Below are positions 47,052-61,100 of a stretch of 64,000 nt of DNA, piece after piece. Positions within the stretch are counted from its first letter, which is position 1. Every line of letters starts with the position of its first letter. This DNA comes from Rhizodiscina lignyota (taxonomy: Eukaryota; Ascomycota; Dothideomycetes; Aulographales; Rhizodiscinaceae), in contig ML978123.1 in assembly GCA_010015805.1 (NCBI GenBank), positions 1,178,001 through 1,242,000 on the forward strand, read 5' to 3'. A program made the position numbers and the translations under genes. The notes below the pieces were generated by a model. It was not told the DNA's origin, ran no database searches, and worked only from the letters and a program-made list of their open reading frames with translations.

Positions 47052-47675
47052 TCAAGCCAGCACCTGTCTTCGAATGTCTTCTTCTAGTCCCTTTGTCAAT
47101 TCAATCCACTTAACGGCTTCCCTCGGTTCCGCTCCGACTATGACCCATAAATCGACAGTCGAGGGGATGATTGTGAAAGAAGCCAGTCCCCGCAGTTTCT
47201 GTAACTCGGGGACAATATCGACACGCTCATGCCATGCTCCCGTCACGGGTGATTCGATAGTAACGTGTTTTATATTCCTGAAGCCTTCAACAAACATTCT
47301 CAGTCCTCCAATATAGATAGGGTGAACCATAAGGCAGGAGTCGCGCCGAGGAAGCAGTGAATTCTTCAGAATCGGATACCAGAGTCCCCTCAGGGAAAGT
47401 CGTTTCAAGAGCATTCCAATTGATGATCCGAATGCCTTGCAGAAAGGAGACAAGTCGTCGACATTAATGGCGATTGTCTTGGGACCGAAATAATGATGAA
47501 GTGCCTCTTCGCGGATCTGTCTGTTGACGTGGCTCAGGTTGAGGGCATGTTGAAATGGTGTGGAACCCCACGAATGGACGCGAATAATCCCGTCGGGGGC
47601 ATAATAGTCGTAAATTTTAAGTCGCAGTTCAGCTGAAAGATCGAGGAAACGGAATGGAATGTCTTGATGAGGCAT
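47052..47675 (-). CDS. 2EXR/F-box-like domain protein
   Basis: Single exon, 207 aa, ATG at 47675. The N-terminus (FRFLDLSAELRLKIYDYYAP) is the F-box-like opening of the fungal 2EXR family. It is followed by ALNLSHVNRQIREEALHHYF, the second conserved block in such proteins (leucines, histidine and the NRQIREEA run). The rest has alternating hydrophobic strands and helices (LLKRLSLRGLWYPIL, GFRNIKHVTIESPV) and an amphipathic C-terminus. These families are large, lineage-expanded and poorly characterised; a role as ubiquitin-ligase adaptor is sometimes assumed but not shown. No intron is needed. It lies beside gene relics, which suggests a rapidly changing patch. Confidence 0.75.
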   Translation of the reverse strand: MPHQDIPFRFLDLSAELRLKIYDYYAPDGIIRVHSWGSTPFQHALNLSHVNRQIREEALHHYFGPKTIAINVDDLSPFCKAFGSSIGMLLKRLSLRGLWYPILKNSLLPRRDSCLMVHPIYIGGLRMFVEGFRNIKHVTIESPVTGAWHERVDIVPELQKLRGLASFTIIPSTVDLWVIVGAEPREAVKWIELTKGLEEDIRRQVLA

Positions 47676-48523
47676 CGTGATCGCAGGGTATCGTTGCCAG
47701 AATGGTTGATAGAGTAGTGTTTCGAGGAGTGAAAGAAGAAAATAGTCCCATATAGAGTGTTTTATAGGATTCGTGATAATTGTGAGTAGTTGTGGAATAA
47801 GATTAGAGCAACATACTCGAGCTTATAAATACCTGCCGCGCGTCTGTGTTTATTGGGTGTAGTAGTGTCGCATAGAGACACAAAACACGTAGTGAGCTAA
47901 CATTCGTGTTCCCAAAAGCTAAGAACTAGAGGATAGTGATAGTGCCCATCAGTCTGAATTGTCTCGTGTATTGCCGATCAAGCAGGTGTGTTTTGAGGAA
48001 GCCGCAAGTCAACTTTGTCATTCGCTTGGTGCGGCTTGCTGAGCGTCTAAGTGTGCTAGAACTACTTCCGACCTGGAGCCATTGATAATCTAGCCTTATC
48101 AAACCAAAACTCAAACTTCGTGAGGGAATAGATTGAATCCAGAATGGGGTAATTGCTCGAAACACTCATGAGGTCAAGTTGGAGGACTGTTTCGTTCGAA
48201 AGATCAAGCGGAGTGAGGAGAGTGATGGCACATGCTAGAAAAGACAACCACCCGATTTCAAAGAACTCGTATAAAATTGAAGTACATCCTTTAGCGCAGG
48301 CTATGAAATGCCGTCGGTTCTGTTTTCCAGCTGAGTGGATGTTGCAGACATTACATGCATGCATGTGGATTCCACGTCATGGATGCGACAGGATAGAGAA
48401 AGTCATCAGTCAGTAGCGCTATTAACCCTAATTTCGGCCCGAAGAGTAGATGAGAAGATAGTATTTGTATGTTGCGCTGGTCATTGCTTTGCACTATATC
48501 GAAATTGAAGCTGTCGCATAGTT
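47676..48523. other. Intergenic or decayed sequence
   Basis: Minus frames at 47926-48165 and 48062-48364 share leucine-rich stretches (VLQLDLMSVSSNYPILDSIY) but have no ATG or recognised domain. They may be decayed relatives of the neighbouring 2EXR-like gene, but this is a guess. Confidence 0.3.
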
Positions 48524-49036
48524 GTGAACTTCATAAAGCCTCTATCGGAAACACAGAGTGAGCAGCGGGCACAGCTGCAGAATACCAACACCGACCTTTA
48601 TACAGCCATAAGGCTGGTAGCTAACTGTCTTTGGACCGATATGCCCCTACAAGGATTGATTCCGCAATCAATCGATACTAAGTTCGTCGAGCATGAGAAG
48701 CAAACTTGCTGTGTTTCGGAGCTAACCATGGCTACTCAGACTGAAACCAAGCGGCTCTATCAAGTCCTTAAAGAGAGGCTCGCAAAACAACAGGCCAAGG
48801 ATCTCGGACTGTGGATCGTCGGAGGCGAGTATACGTGCTTCAGCTGGGTAAATTGGGCTGAATGGGCTGGCGTTCCGACAAAGCCATTCCCAAAGGTAGA
48901 GGATTGGATGAATGCGGTTGCAGCAAGGCCTGCTACAGAAAGAATAGTCAATCTTCCAGATCGCTGCGAAATGAAAGAACCCATGAAGGCCAATGAGGGG
49001 CAGAGTATACCAAGTACCATAGTAAATGGGTCATGA
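48524..49036 (+). pseudogene. Relic of a glutathione S-transferase (C-terminal domain only)
   Basis: An open frame of 170 codons whose right half, from 48740, reads as the alpha-helical domain of a Ure2/GTT-type glutathione S-transferase: TETKRLYQVLKERLAKQQAK, then GLWIVGGEYTCFSWVNWAEW, AGVPTKPFPKVEDW and ARPATERIVNLPD. Just before it lies an intron-like end with a CTAAC branch and CTCAG acceptor (48739). The thioredoxin-like N-terminal domain with the glutathione site is absent upstream: the preceding sequence does not match it. A few residues also seem lost between GEYT and CFSW, where intact enzymes carry an A-D-L/I-like segment. No ATG starts the frame. Best read as a truncated, probably non-functional copy. 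A residual short expressed protein cannot be excluded. Confidence 0.65.
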
Positions 49037-49177
49037 AGGGACAGGAGGCGGGCTAAGAGAAGCAGAGGTAGACAAAACTTACAGGAACACTGAACATGTG
49101 TGCACTCATGACTTTTGACAGGTCGAGAAGTGTATGTCTAAATTCTCTAGGATGTTTCGGGGACACTTGAGTGATGT

Positions 49178-50097
49178 TCAAACCGGATCGTCAGTATAAT
49201 CTGGTCCTTGAGATTCAGCTGCATCCTGAAGGCTCCGCTCCTCCTCTAGTTGTGCAGCCCACAGTGCTGAGCCAGCCGCAGTGGTGAGAAGGAAGAACAT
49301 CTGGAAAATCGGAATAAGCTGCAGGATCAGTCCGATGGTTCCGAACCTGTCACTCGTCAGTGACGTATCCTTATCACTAATATGAACGTGTTTTACCAAG
49401 TGTATTTCAATTGTCTTCTCTTAATGAAATCATTGCGCTGCTTCTTGTCGTAGCCCCTGAGCTTGAACAGCCGCCAGTGATGGAAAGGTCCAGCTCGATA
49501 TCCCGTCAAAAGTAGAAATACCGGCACTCCAACGTAAGGTATGAGATTTAAAGGTAGAAATATTATAAACTCGAATATTTGGCGGAAGGAGAAGGGCGCA
49601 TAGACTGAAGAGACGGTAGGTTTCCCAAGGGCTTTGACCGGATCAGCTTGATCGGGGTCGACGGGTCGAGTCGTTGAGACGAGGTCTTCGAAGCCTTTCG
49701 CTACAAGCACCTTGACCGATACATGTCAGTATCCTATTGCCTGAGGATGTACATCGTTACTCACAGTATCAAAAATGTCCACTTGTGTCTCGTCGCAAAG
49801 GAAGGCCTCGAACAATAGTCCGACTATGGCCGCGCCTTCTCCCAGAACCAGGACAGTCGCATTGAACCACGCAGCACGTCCATGAAAGATGGCAAGGAAA
49901 GCAACCTGCGGCAGGTATGTGAAGAGGAATAGGTTCACGTAGACAAAAATTGAAAGCAGGAAGACGGGAAGCAGTCGAGCGCGGAGCAGCGGATACATGA
50001 ACGGGTGACGGAGAAAATAGAATATGCCTTTGATTGGATATAGCCATGAGGCGCCGTATGTAGCCTGAAATGGCCGCAACAGCACAGATGGAGGCAT
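49178..50097 (-). CDS. EI24-family membrane protein (Lds/Rrt8-like)
   Basis: Three exons on the minus strand: 50097-49765, 49710-49397 and 49346-49178, giving 271 aa. Hydrophobic spans occur near LLPVFLLSIFVYVNLFLFTY, NATVLVLGEGAAIVGLLFEAF, FEFIIFLPLNLIPYVGVPVF (with the typical NxIPxVGxP turn) and IGLILQLIPIFQMFFLLTTA. Conserved HHWRLFKLRGYDKKQRNDF lies between the last two. The pattern fits the EI24 superfamily. Yeast members (Lds1, Lds2, Rrt8) sit on lipid droplets and help build the outer spore wall, while a cysteine/sulfate transporter relation also exists in bacteria. Role in this fungus is inferred only. The start is fixed by the conserved MPPSVLLRPFQATYGASWLY opening. It shares a 306-bp divergent promoter with PEP4. 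Confidence 0.85.
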
Positions 50098-50403
50098 CTT
50101 TTGCGAAGATTGTTGAAGTGCTTCTGCTGCCAGAACTATTTTGCATGAAGCGATCTGATAATTCTAATTGGGTTTAGCCTCCTAGAAGGCACGTGCCGTG
50201 CCTTCGTCATCTATGGGATAAGTGGAGCTTGGCGCTTGCCAGGCAACCAGCCTCATCTCCGTTGCTGTCGCAAGCTCTGTTATCAACCAAACATCATCCT
50301 CCTCCATCCCCCATCTCACATTTCTCCTTTCTGGCATCCATCCATCTACAGCTGGTGTTGTTACGAGAAGCATAGCAGATCAAGGCGACCACGCTCTTTC
50401 AAC
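50098..50403. promoter_or_regulatory. Divergent promoter of the EI24-family gene (-) and PEP4 (+)
   Basis: 306 bp between start codons. The PEP4 side is strongly CT-rich (CATCATCCTCCTCCATCCCC and following), as in leaders of well-expressed fungal genes. No TATA box is obvious. Confidence 0.45.
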
Positions 50404-51718
<1,315 letters not shown>

Positions 51719-52596
51719 ATGCACACCCACATGGCAGAATGCAGAGAGGAGGACCAGGAGATTGGTGAACCAGAATGCAGCTGGAAGCAAGGAGAGCAAA
51801 ACGTGTACTAATACTGGTGGATAAATGAAGGAAAGCGCCTCAGATCGCGCAGTAAATTGGGAACAGTACAGCCTGCCGGCGCCGCTCATTCTTTCCTTGG
51901 TTCCTGTATTCACTATAATTGTACTCTGGCACGGGTCAGGCGATTTGGTTAGCTAGGTGCAAGTTTAGCTAGATACTCAACAAGCAGTCTTCTGTCTTAC
52001 ACACCTGAGCATCGCGTGACGCGCCTTATCGGCCCTCGTGCGTGTGTGATTAGTGGTCCCGCGATATTCCATAACCCATGCTCCAGGCAGGCATTGCCTA
52101 ACGGCCGGTGCACTGTCACCGCTGGATTCGCCGACCACTGTCGGAAGAAGGAATAAAAACTTTGGAAGGACTCACAGCTGCAGTTCCCTGCAATACTAGT
52201 GTCCGCAGTGGTCTGCAGAGCTATTTCGAAAGGCCGCAGGCTAGGCAGCGTGGATCGTCGCCGAGGCCGTCTTCTCTCGACAGCAGCAAATCCATTGGGT
52301 CCGACATTCAACACCAACCCCGAGCGCCGCGCTCGACACGACCATGCAAGCACTTCAACATGTGACTCTTTCGCCCTCTGCACGCGCTCATCGCAGCTGC
52401 TAGCAGAATCCGCCGTGCCTGAAAGGCCACACTTTTCCTAGAAACGCTGCCTGCACGTCGCACGCGCGCCACGGGAGTGCCGAATCCACCAGCAGTCACC
52501 GCAAGCCCGCACTACACGAGGCGCAGTTCTGCGTTACAAAGCCTGTGACCTCGAATTTGTGAAGAGCTCAGGTACCACCCGAGCTCACCCTTCCTC
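51719..52596. other. Intergenic between PEP4 and ATG26
   Basis: 878 bases. Frames at 51997-52441 on either strand have no recognisable protein character. The right half is GC-rich and forms the probable leader of ATG26. Confidence 0.5.
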
Positions 52597-55500
52597 ATGG
52601 CTTCCGAAGAGCGACTTCGAGAACGGTTGGGGCGTAGACTCACAAAGAGAAAGGCAGGCGATAAAAAAGTGTCCATGGATATACCAGAGCATTTCAAAGA
52701 TGGAGACGATGCGGATGAGGATGTGACCGCACCAAAGGGCAAGAATGCTGCCCAATACATGCACCAGAGCATCTTTTCGATGATCACAGCAGCTGGCGGC
52801 GGAGCGCAGGTCAACTATCAATCCCGCTTCGACGACGACCCGAGCGAGAGCGAGGAGGATGGTGATGGCGACAAGCAAGAACATGCGGGGCAACATACGC
52901 GAATTAATGACGGAGCGCACGAAGGCAGCCCGTCACAACTCTCCAGCTCCACTAAGCGGAAGATCAAACTGATGCGCTCCCTTCCTCGACTGACCAAGAT
53001 GCGTCGCCCGAAAGATCAACGAGAACCATCGACGGATCCCATGTCTAGCTCACAGATCCTTCCTCCCAAAAAGCAATGGCAGCAAGAGCTCGACGAGGAA
53101 GACGATGCAGCAAAGGGGAGCAGCGAGGCGCCCATACTGAGCAGAATGTTGACTGCTAGAGCAGAGCTAGAAGAAGCGGATCCAGAATCGCCAGTGCACA
53201 AATCTAAAGGCGAAGTGGACGTTGGAACACATTCCGTCACAGGCACAGTGGGTCTGGCGCAGCGGCTGAAGGAGATATTCGACTTTGATGATCCCGAAGA
53301 GGTCATAACAGAGTATCCCTGCTGGCTGCTGCAGACTGTATTGCTTCAGGGCTATATGTACATTACTCAGAAGCATGTCTGCTTCTACGCCTATCTCCCA
53401 AAGAAAGAGGTGAGTTCTATTGTTTGAACTATATTTCTCAGCTAATTCCTACAAGACCACAGTATCCAAGTCTGGATATCTCGCAAAACGTGGAAGGCCG
53501 AAGCACATGTTCAAGCGGTATTGGTTCCAGCTACGTGGTGATGTGCTCACATACTTTACCGACTCCTCCCAGCCATATTTCCCGAGTGGCCACATAGACC
53601 TTCGATATGGCATATCCGCAAACCTGGATCACGAGAAAGAGAAGGGAAAGGAGCCGACATGCTTCACAGTTGTCACTGATAAGCGAGACTACTATTTCCG
53701 CGCCGACAGTGTGACGAGTGCAAAAGAATGGGTCAGGAATCTGCAAAAGGTCATCTTCCGCTCCCACAACGACGGTGACAGTGTCAAGATTTCCCTTCCA
53801 ATCGACAATATAGTCGACATTGAGAACAACAAGGCCTTGGACTTTGCAGATACGATAAGAATCAAGGTTATCGATAATAACGAGACATACGCAGTGGATG
53901 ATTACCTGTTTTCCTTCTTCAGCTTCGGTCAGGAAGCTTTCAATATTCTCGAGATCCTGGTCAATGACAACGAAATCCATACACGAAATGCACCACACGA
54001 TAGCCCGGCTGCTCGCGCGTCAGGCTCGACCCGGCCTCAACCATCATCAACGGAACGAGGACGTTCGTCAACCACCAATATGGATGCTGTGCACGATAAT
54101 GTACGAGCAACGCTCATGCCTCCGGCATCACCAAAGCATCGACCAATTTCCGCATCTCGCCTGAGTGTGGATTCCAATCGAACGAGCGAAGCAGGCAACC
54201 GCCGAAGCTTTGGCGAGCGGGGAGCTAGCTCCGAGCGGGAGCGTATCAGGCCGTATAGTCCAGGGCGAAGCCCCAGCCCAAGCAGCCATGATGCGCAGCC
54301 ACAAGAAGAGAAGTCGCCTATGTCAAGCAGACCTTTTGAGTCTGAAGAATCGGTGGTACACTCCCTGGCCCATGACACTGAATCTTCAGCTGCCATTCAG
54401 TCAATCGACGAAACGAACGCTTCTGCTAGCCAGATGCTGGAGGCTAGCACGCTGTTCAGAGCGCCCACAATGCATCGTGTAGAGGGCAGTGCCTCCCAAT
54501 CGTCATTGGAGAACAACCGTCGTGGGTCTGAAGATACTGCGAGGTCGTTTGAAGGCGGTAAGGATGCTAAATCAGCAAGGCGATTGCACAGCGACCTGCA
54601 CCGCTCAGCTATAGGATCCCAGAGCGCCATTCCGACTCCGTACGACTCAGTCCACGGGTATCCAAGTGTGCAGAAGAGACCAGTAGCAACGGCCTCGTCG
54701 TATGCGCTGAAAGAGATTATGCGAGCTGGTGCCAGCCCTTTCCAGACCGCATCGGAGGTTGCGGAGTACGTCAGAAAGCGGTCGAAGCATATGAGCAGTC
54801 TCCTTGCGACCGAATCGATGGGTTATTACGAGAAAGTATCAGGGATGTGGGCCGGCAACAGGAAGCATTATGGTGTTGCTGAAGCGTTGGCCCCTGATGA
54901 CGAAGTTCGCGAAGCAGACGATGACGAGACAACTGCCAACCTTATAGAGCGATTCCGGATGCACTTTGGATTGTCCGAGACGGAACAGCTCAAGGCGACG
55001 TATTTCGGTTGGATTCATCGCGTGCTCCCGCTCTATGGAAAGATCTACATCAGCAACAAGCACTTCTGTTTTCGGAGTCTGCTACCAGGCACACGGTTCA
55101 AGGTCGTTCTGCCTCTCAATCAGATTGAGAATGCGAACAAAGAGCGAGGTTATCGCCCCCGTTATTCGGCGCTTGTGATCTCGATACGTGGTTTCGAGGA
55201 GCTTTTTTTCGACTTCAGTCGTCGAGAAGACCGAGACGACTGTGTCGTAAACTTGCTTCAGTGTCTTGAACAGGCCCGGTACATGCAAGATTCTGGCATG
55301 CTAACGCAAGAAGAGATCTCGGAGGCTCAAACTGCGAAGACAGAACATCAGTTGCTACAGGAAGCAAGACAAGATGGACACGCGGAGCACGATATGAAAC
55401 TCCCAGGCAACGTGGCTGTCCATGAAGTCGAGCCTGAAGCTCCCCCGATCTTATTCGACGACCCTCGAGCATCCATCATCAACTTCAAGCCCACTGAGTC

Positions 55501-57092
55501 GTTGCGAATTACGTGCTTGACGATTGGGTCTCGGGGAGATGTTCAGCCATATATTGCTTTGTGCAAAGGCCTTCTGGCAGAAGGCCACAAGCCTCGAATC
55601 GCGACTCATGCCGAGTTCAAGGGCTGGATTGAAAAGCATGGCATCGAGTTTAAGCCCGTGGACGGAGACCCCGCCGAGCTGATGCGTATCTGCGTCGAGA
55701 ACGGCATGTTCACGTACTCTTTTCTCAAAGAGGCTAGCGCAAAGTTCCGAGGGTGGATCGATGCTCTACTCGTCACTGCTTGGCAAGCATGTCAGGGCTC
55801 AGATTTGCTGATCGAGAGCCCCAGCGCGATGGCAGGCATCCACATTGCAGAAGCATTGCAGATTCCTTACTTCAGAGCGTTCTCGATGCCCTGGACACGT
55901 ACCAGAGCCTATCCGCATGCGTTTGCAGTTCCTGAACATAAGCTCGGTGGATACTACAATTACATGTCCTACGTGATGTTCGACCACGTCTTTTGGAAGG
56001 CTATTGCAGGACAGGTCAACCGCTGGCGAAAGAAGGAGCTGGGGCTCGGTTCCACGAACCTCGATATGATGCAACCAAACAAAGTACCCTTCCTCTACAG
56101 CTTCAGTCCCTCGGTTGTCGCGCCGCCGTTAGATTACAGCGATTGGATTCGGGTCACTGGGTACTGGTTTCTGGATGAAGCGGGTGACTGGAAGCCGCCG
56201 AAGGATCTTACCGATTTCATCGCTAAAGCAAGGCGTGACAAGAAGAAGCTTGTCTATATCGGTTTCGGCTCGATTGTTGTAGAAGACCCAGCTGCACTTA
56301 CAAGGGTCGTCGTAAGCTCGGTACTCAAGGCAGATGTGCGCTGTATCCTCTCGAAGGGCTGGTCTGACCGCCTAGGCAAGAAGGACAGCACGAAGCCAGA
56401 GATAGAATTACCACCGGAGATCTTCCAGATCAAGTCCGCTCCACATGATTGGCTGTTCAAGCAGATTGATGCAGCTGCTCACCATGGTGGGGCTGGCACA
56501 ACCGGTGCAAGCCTGAGGGCTGGGATTCCCACCATTATTAAGCCCTTCTTTGGCGACCAGTTTTTCTTTGGATCGCGAGTGGAAGATTTGGGAGTTGGCA
56601 TCTGTCTCAAGAAGGTGAACGTCTCATATTTCGCAAGAGCGCTGTGGGAAGCCACGCATAGCGAGAGAATGCTGAAGAAAGCGGAGCTGCTTGGAGATCA
56701 GATAAGAAAGGTTCGTCGCTCTTCTTACCTCGTATCTCTGCTACTTATTGACAAATGTGTTGCAGGAAGATGGTGTGGGCAATGCAATCCAGTCCATTTA
56801 CAGGGATATGGAATACGCAAAGACTCTTGTCAAGCGCCGCAAACAATCATACGACGGTATCGCAGACGACTCAGAGGAGACTTGGACATTCATCGGCGAT
56901 GAGAGCGACCCGGAATTGAAGCGGTCTATCGCAGAATGGGAGCCACCAGCGCAAAGAAAGCCGCACGTGGATGATGTTTATGGAGTGCATCAGCAGGCGC
57001 AAGGCGTTCGGAAGAGGGATACCGGCGTTACTGAGAGTAGCGGAGTCATCAGCGGGACGGAAAGCTCTGGGAAGACTGAGGCCTCGGGATAG
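52597..57092 (+). CDS. ATG26: Sterol 3-beta-glucosyltransferase, GRAM-PH-GRAM-GT (Atg26/UGT51)
   Basis: Transfers glucose from UDP-glucose to ergosterol. In some fungi it is needed for autophagy of large peroxisomes. Exons 52597-53409, 53456-56710 and 56766-57092 give 1464 aa. A disordered acidic N-terminus leads to GRAM domain 1 (about 230-271, [20 protein letters not shown]). The PH domain follows (about 276-370, [20 protein letters not shown] then LRGDVLTYF). A long Ser-rich linker comes next, then GRAM domain 2 (about 766-880, [20 protein letters not shown]). The GT1 catalytic region runs from about 955 ([19 protein letters not shown]) to the UDP-sugar motif near 1280 ([19 protein letters not shown]). 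Intron 1 needs the AAG acceptor at 53455 to keep frame (KKE|TTVSKSG); the CAG acceptors nearby would break it. The C-terminal 100 residues are charged and disordered. Confidence 0.95.
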
Positions 57093-58178
57093 AATGACAT
57101 TTGGTGATGAAAGTAATGACATTAATGATAATCGTAACGTTGTTGGTGATGGTGAGGGATGAGTTAGAGGCTCTTGGGACTCATTTGTATACCCAAACGT
57201 TTGGCAATGTACCGTTCTAGATTGGCCTTTGACATGTTGCTCTAATATCTTCACGGCTGGGCAGCTGAGTTGATATGTCACTCGTGCATTATTCGCCGTC
57301 GCGATGAAGGCGGGAGTCTTGTCTCGTCGCGCGGAGTCACCTGCCTGGGTGAGCAATCTCTATTACTACTCTACATCCTGTTTTTTTACCTTTCGATTGA
57401 TTTTGGACCCTCAATTGCATCGCCAATGCCTTGACGCTCTGTTGATAAAGAACGCTTCGAATCCACTTCCACCTGGCTTGCAAGCTACACTTTCCTAATC
57501 CGGACAGCTTGCCCTCAGTCATTAGAGCTTCTAATATCATCTTCATATCTAACTTGACCTCGGATATCGCCTCGCCGATGATAGAAAATACATTGTGCCA
57601 AACAGGATATGGAAGAGCGATACTTTTGGACCAGCTCAAGCCTCACCGCCGCCACCTCTTCCGGCGCCGCCAAGAATGGCGGCTCCGCGCACTCTTCTCT
57701 TTGGCGAGGCTACCTGCAGAATGCAGTGTACGCGACTTTCACGCGCACTCTTCAACGCGTGATCGACACGCGCCTATCTGTCATTGATGCCTAGATTCAC
57801 TCGCTCTCCTCTCTTTGATCTACGACGAGTACATGGGTTTGCCTTTTGCTTCACCGCAACTTCCTTTATCTGTTTGCGTCGCTACCACTTCCATCAGCTG
57901 AATGTACTAGCACTATTGTCATTCACAGTCAAACCACATGGTATTGCTCTTCACAGTTGCTAGCACATGTGGCTGATTCACTTGCAAAGCCTCACAAATC
58001 TTTGATCACATGTTAGAACATATTTGGGAGTGAATGTCGAACCTTCTTCGGGTGAACACCGGTAGTTCCAGGCTGCGACTCTTTATGTAAGTATATATTC
58101 TTCTGTTTTTCAAGCTTTCTTCATTGTTTCTGATTGCTGGTTCTTTCTGGGCAGTAAAGAAAAGAAGCCGAGACTCGG
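57093..58178. other. Intergenic and DIM-2 leader
   Basis: About 1.1 kb. Two plus frames near 57509-57794, one starting with a true ATG at 57609 (61 codons ending LQRVIDTRLSVIDA), are weak candidates for a small gene; I could not assign them. A probable 5' UTR intron of the methyltransferase lies at 58087-58154. Confidence 0.4.
58087..58154 (+). other. Probable 5' UTR intron of the DNA methyltransferase gene
   Basis: GTAAGT at 58087, a CTGAT branch-like string and a pyrimidine tract ending TGGGCAG at 58154. The first in-phase codon after the acceptor is a stop, so the intron would lie in the leader, 24 bases before the ATG at 58179. Confidence 0.5.
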
Positions 58179-61100
58179 ATGACGGAAGGCATGGCGAAGC
58201 ATCTCCACCATCAGCCAACATACAACAAGCGAACCGCTTCCGAAGTCGCAGCCGAGGAAGATCAATTATCTGATCATCAACTCGACAGACCATCGAAGCG
58301 ACAAGTCGTTGACTTCGTAGAAGCGCCACCATCTTCATTTCCCAGGTCGCAGTTCTCCGGTCACTCGTATCACCTGCCAGCGAAATCGGAACCAGATGCT
58401 CTGCGATTGCTGAAGAGTGAATGGGAGCGCCGACGCCAGCCCAAGACTGCCGCTGCGGAGGATGAAGAGTCGCAATGGATTATGTTTGAATTGTCCGACT
58501 TCACCATCTACCGGCCTAAGATAATAAGCGATAATAAAGGATTCGACCATAGCTTCGAAATGGAGTCACTAAACTTTCTCAAATCGAAAGTCCAGATCGA
58601 TGACCTCCTGTTCGATGGAGTTCTATCTTATGGTAGTACCGTCGCCTATGTTGAATGCATTCCCTTCTCCATTCTCGCTGTCGAAGGGTATGGAGATCTG
58701 GATCTTGCGTCCGTCGCAGGAAATATCACCATACAGTCTGATCTCGCAAAGACAACTGATAATCGGATCTGGTATCGATTATGCAAACCTTCTGGCTGGT
58801 ATAAGAGATACCATGATCCCTTCCTTTGGATTGCGGATCTGACAAAGCACTGTATGGACTTCATCTGCAACAATGAAAAACCAGCACTACATCACTTTGG
58901 CTCTCAGTTCCAGCAATGGCTGCGAAGAACACATAAGAACAATCCTGTGTTCTTAACCTGGCTCTCAAAGGCACCATCGCTAGACTTCCGCGGCGCGATC
59001 GTGGCGAACTTTGAATACCTCTGGAAAGAGTATCACAGTCTCGCCGGGCAGTCCATGGAGTATCCCAGAGTTTCGCAGCTGCCTCTCTGGAGTGAAATAA
59101 TGCCAGAGCGGCTAGGCGCAATCAGGAGACAGCCACTAGTCCAGAAGGAAACCGTGGTGACACCTTACGTCTACGAATGCTTCAAAGAAACGTTCTTCGG
59201 CAAGGTTCTCAAGCCACAGAAGCCTAGTCCGGTCGTCGAATCCGAACGTAGTCAACACATCAAATCCTTGAAGTTCTCCCCTTCGCCGACTGCCTCATCC
59301 ACCCAGGACTACCTTAACAACTTTTCTCGTTCAACGACGAACCTCACTATCAAGATTGGAGACGTCGTCGGTGTCCCGCGGGATCTCAAAACGCGGTGGA
59401 AAGACTGCGCGACTCTGTGGTTTGCTTATGTCCAAGAAGTCCAGAAGACGAACAACGGGGATAACCTTCTTAAGGTGATATGGCTCTACAGACCCTCGGA
59501 CACAACGCTCTCGAACATGTACTACCCAATAAAGAACGAACTCTTCATTTCCGACAACTGCAATTGCGACGACGGCGCATTTCGTGAATCGGATGTTGTT
59601 TGCAAGCTTCCAGTGGAGTGGTGCCCAACTGATCTAGCTCGGACCAAAGGTGTCATTATCAGACAAAAGTACCTCGCAGGAAGTCACTCCTTCGTCTCAC
59701 TGAAGATGTCTGATCGCACCTGCCACTGCAAGACACATCAAAAAGAAACCCCGTTCCTGACTGTTCAACGAGATTACGAAATTGGCGACTCCGTTTATGT
59801 TCGGCTGGGAGGTTTATCTGCGGAAGTTTCCTTGGAAGATATTCTGGAGCCTGCTGTAATTGTGGGCTTTGACGATGACACTCGAAAAGTCGTGGTGCGT
59901 AGACTTCTACGAAAGAACCGCGACCTCGGCGACTCTGCTGCCGCAGCGAACGAACTGGTCTGGACCGATACCAAGGAATCAGTGTCTGCCAGACGTGTCG
60001 TAGGCAAGTGTTACATTAGGTTCTTTACACAAAAGGTCGTTGACTCCGGGGAGCTTCCGTTGCCTTACAACCGAGGCGGCACTGGGCATTTTTGGTACAT
60101 TACAAGTCGTCTCCGGAATGATGACAAGACAGAACCTTTTGGCCGCACTTTCCCCAAAGGTCTGAATCAAGCGCTCGACATAGCATCGCGTCCGAAACGT
60201 CTGCTGCACGGATTGGATCTATTTTGCGGTGGTGGCAACTTTGGGAGAGGACTGGAGGAGGGTGGAGCGGTGGAGGTGAAATGGGCCGTGGAGATTGCTG
60301 GAATTCCCCTTCATACATATAAGGCCAACCTGAAGGATCCCGATACTACAGAACTTTTCTGGGGTTCTGTAGACGATTATCTCCATTCCGCTCTCATGGG
60401 AGTAAGCTCTAAGGTCATCGCAAGAGTTGGAGAGGTACAATTCACCGCCGCCGGTAGCCCGTGCCGGGCGTTTTCTATCGCACAAAACAACAAACTATCG
60501 CCAAAGTCTGTCAAAAACGCATCACTGGTCGCGTCAGTCGCCGCATTCATAGACTTGTACCGCCCGGAGTATGCCATTCTGGAGAATGTGAAAGGCATGG
60601 CACATGCTTGTAAGGCTTTTCCAGGCCAGAACATCTTCTCACAGCTACTTTGCTGCCTTGTGGGAATGGGCTATCAGGTGAATCAATTTAACATCGACGC
60701 GTACTCATGCGGAGCTCCCCAGGCTCGCTCTCGACTCTTCATCGTGCTGGCTGCTCCAGGCCTACCGCCAATCGAACATCCGCAACTATCTCACGCACAC
60801 CCTCCCGAAACGAACAATTTGTCGCTTGGCAAGGCAGCGAACGGTGAGACCTTTGGGGATCGCAAGTTCGGCCCAACACCACTCCCATTCGTATCTGCTG
60901 CGGAAGCTACAAAAGATCTCCCCAACATTTACGACGACAGAGTGGGTTCTTGCATTGGATGCCCGGATCACCGCTCTCCGATAGGCAGCACCAATCTCAG
61001 CCGAGCACGGATCAAGCTGATTCCGACCTTTCCGAGAAAGTCGTCGTTCCGTAAAGCTATTGATATGGGAGTGATGGGCCAACTGCAGATTGACGACATG

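Noticed and set aside
51997-52383. Overlapping open frames on both strands between PEP4 and ATG26
   Set aside because: High GC keeps frames open; no domain, no splice signals, no start context.
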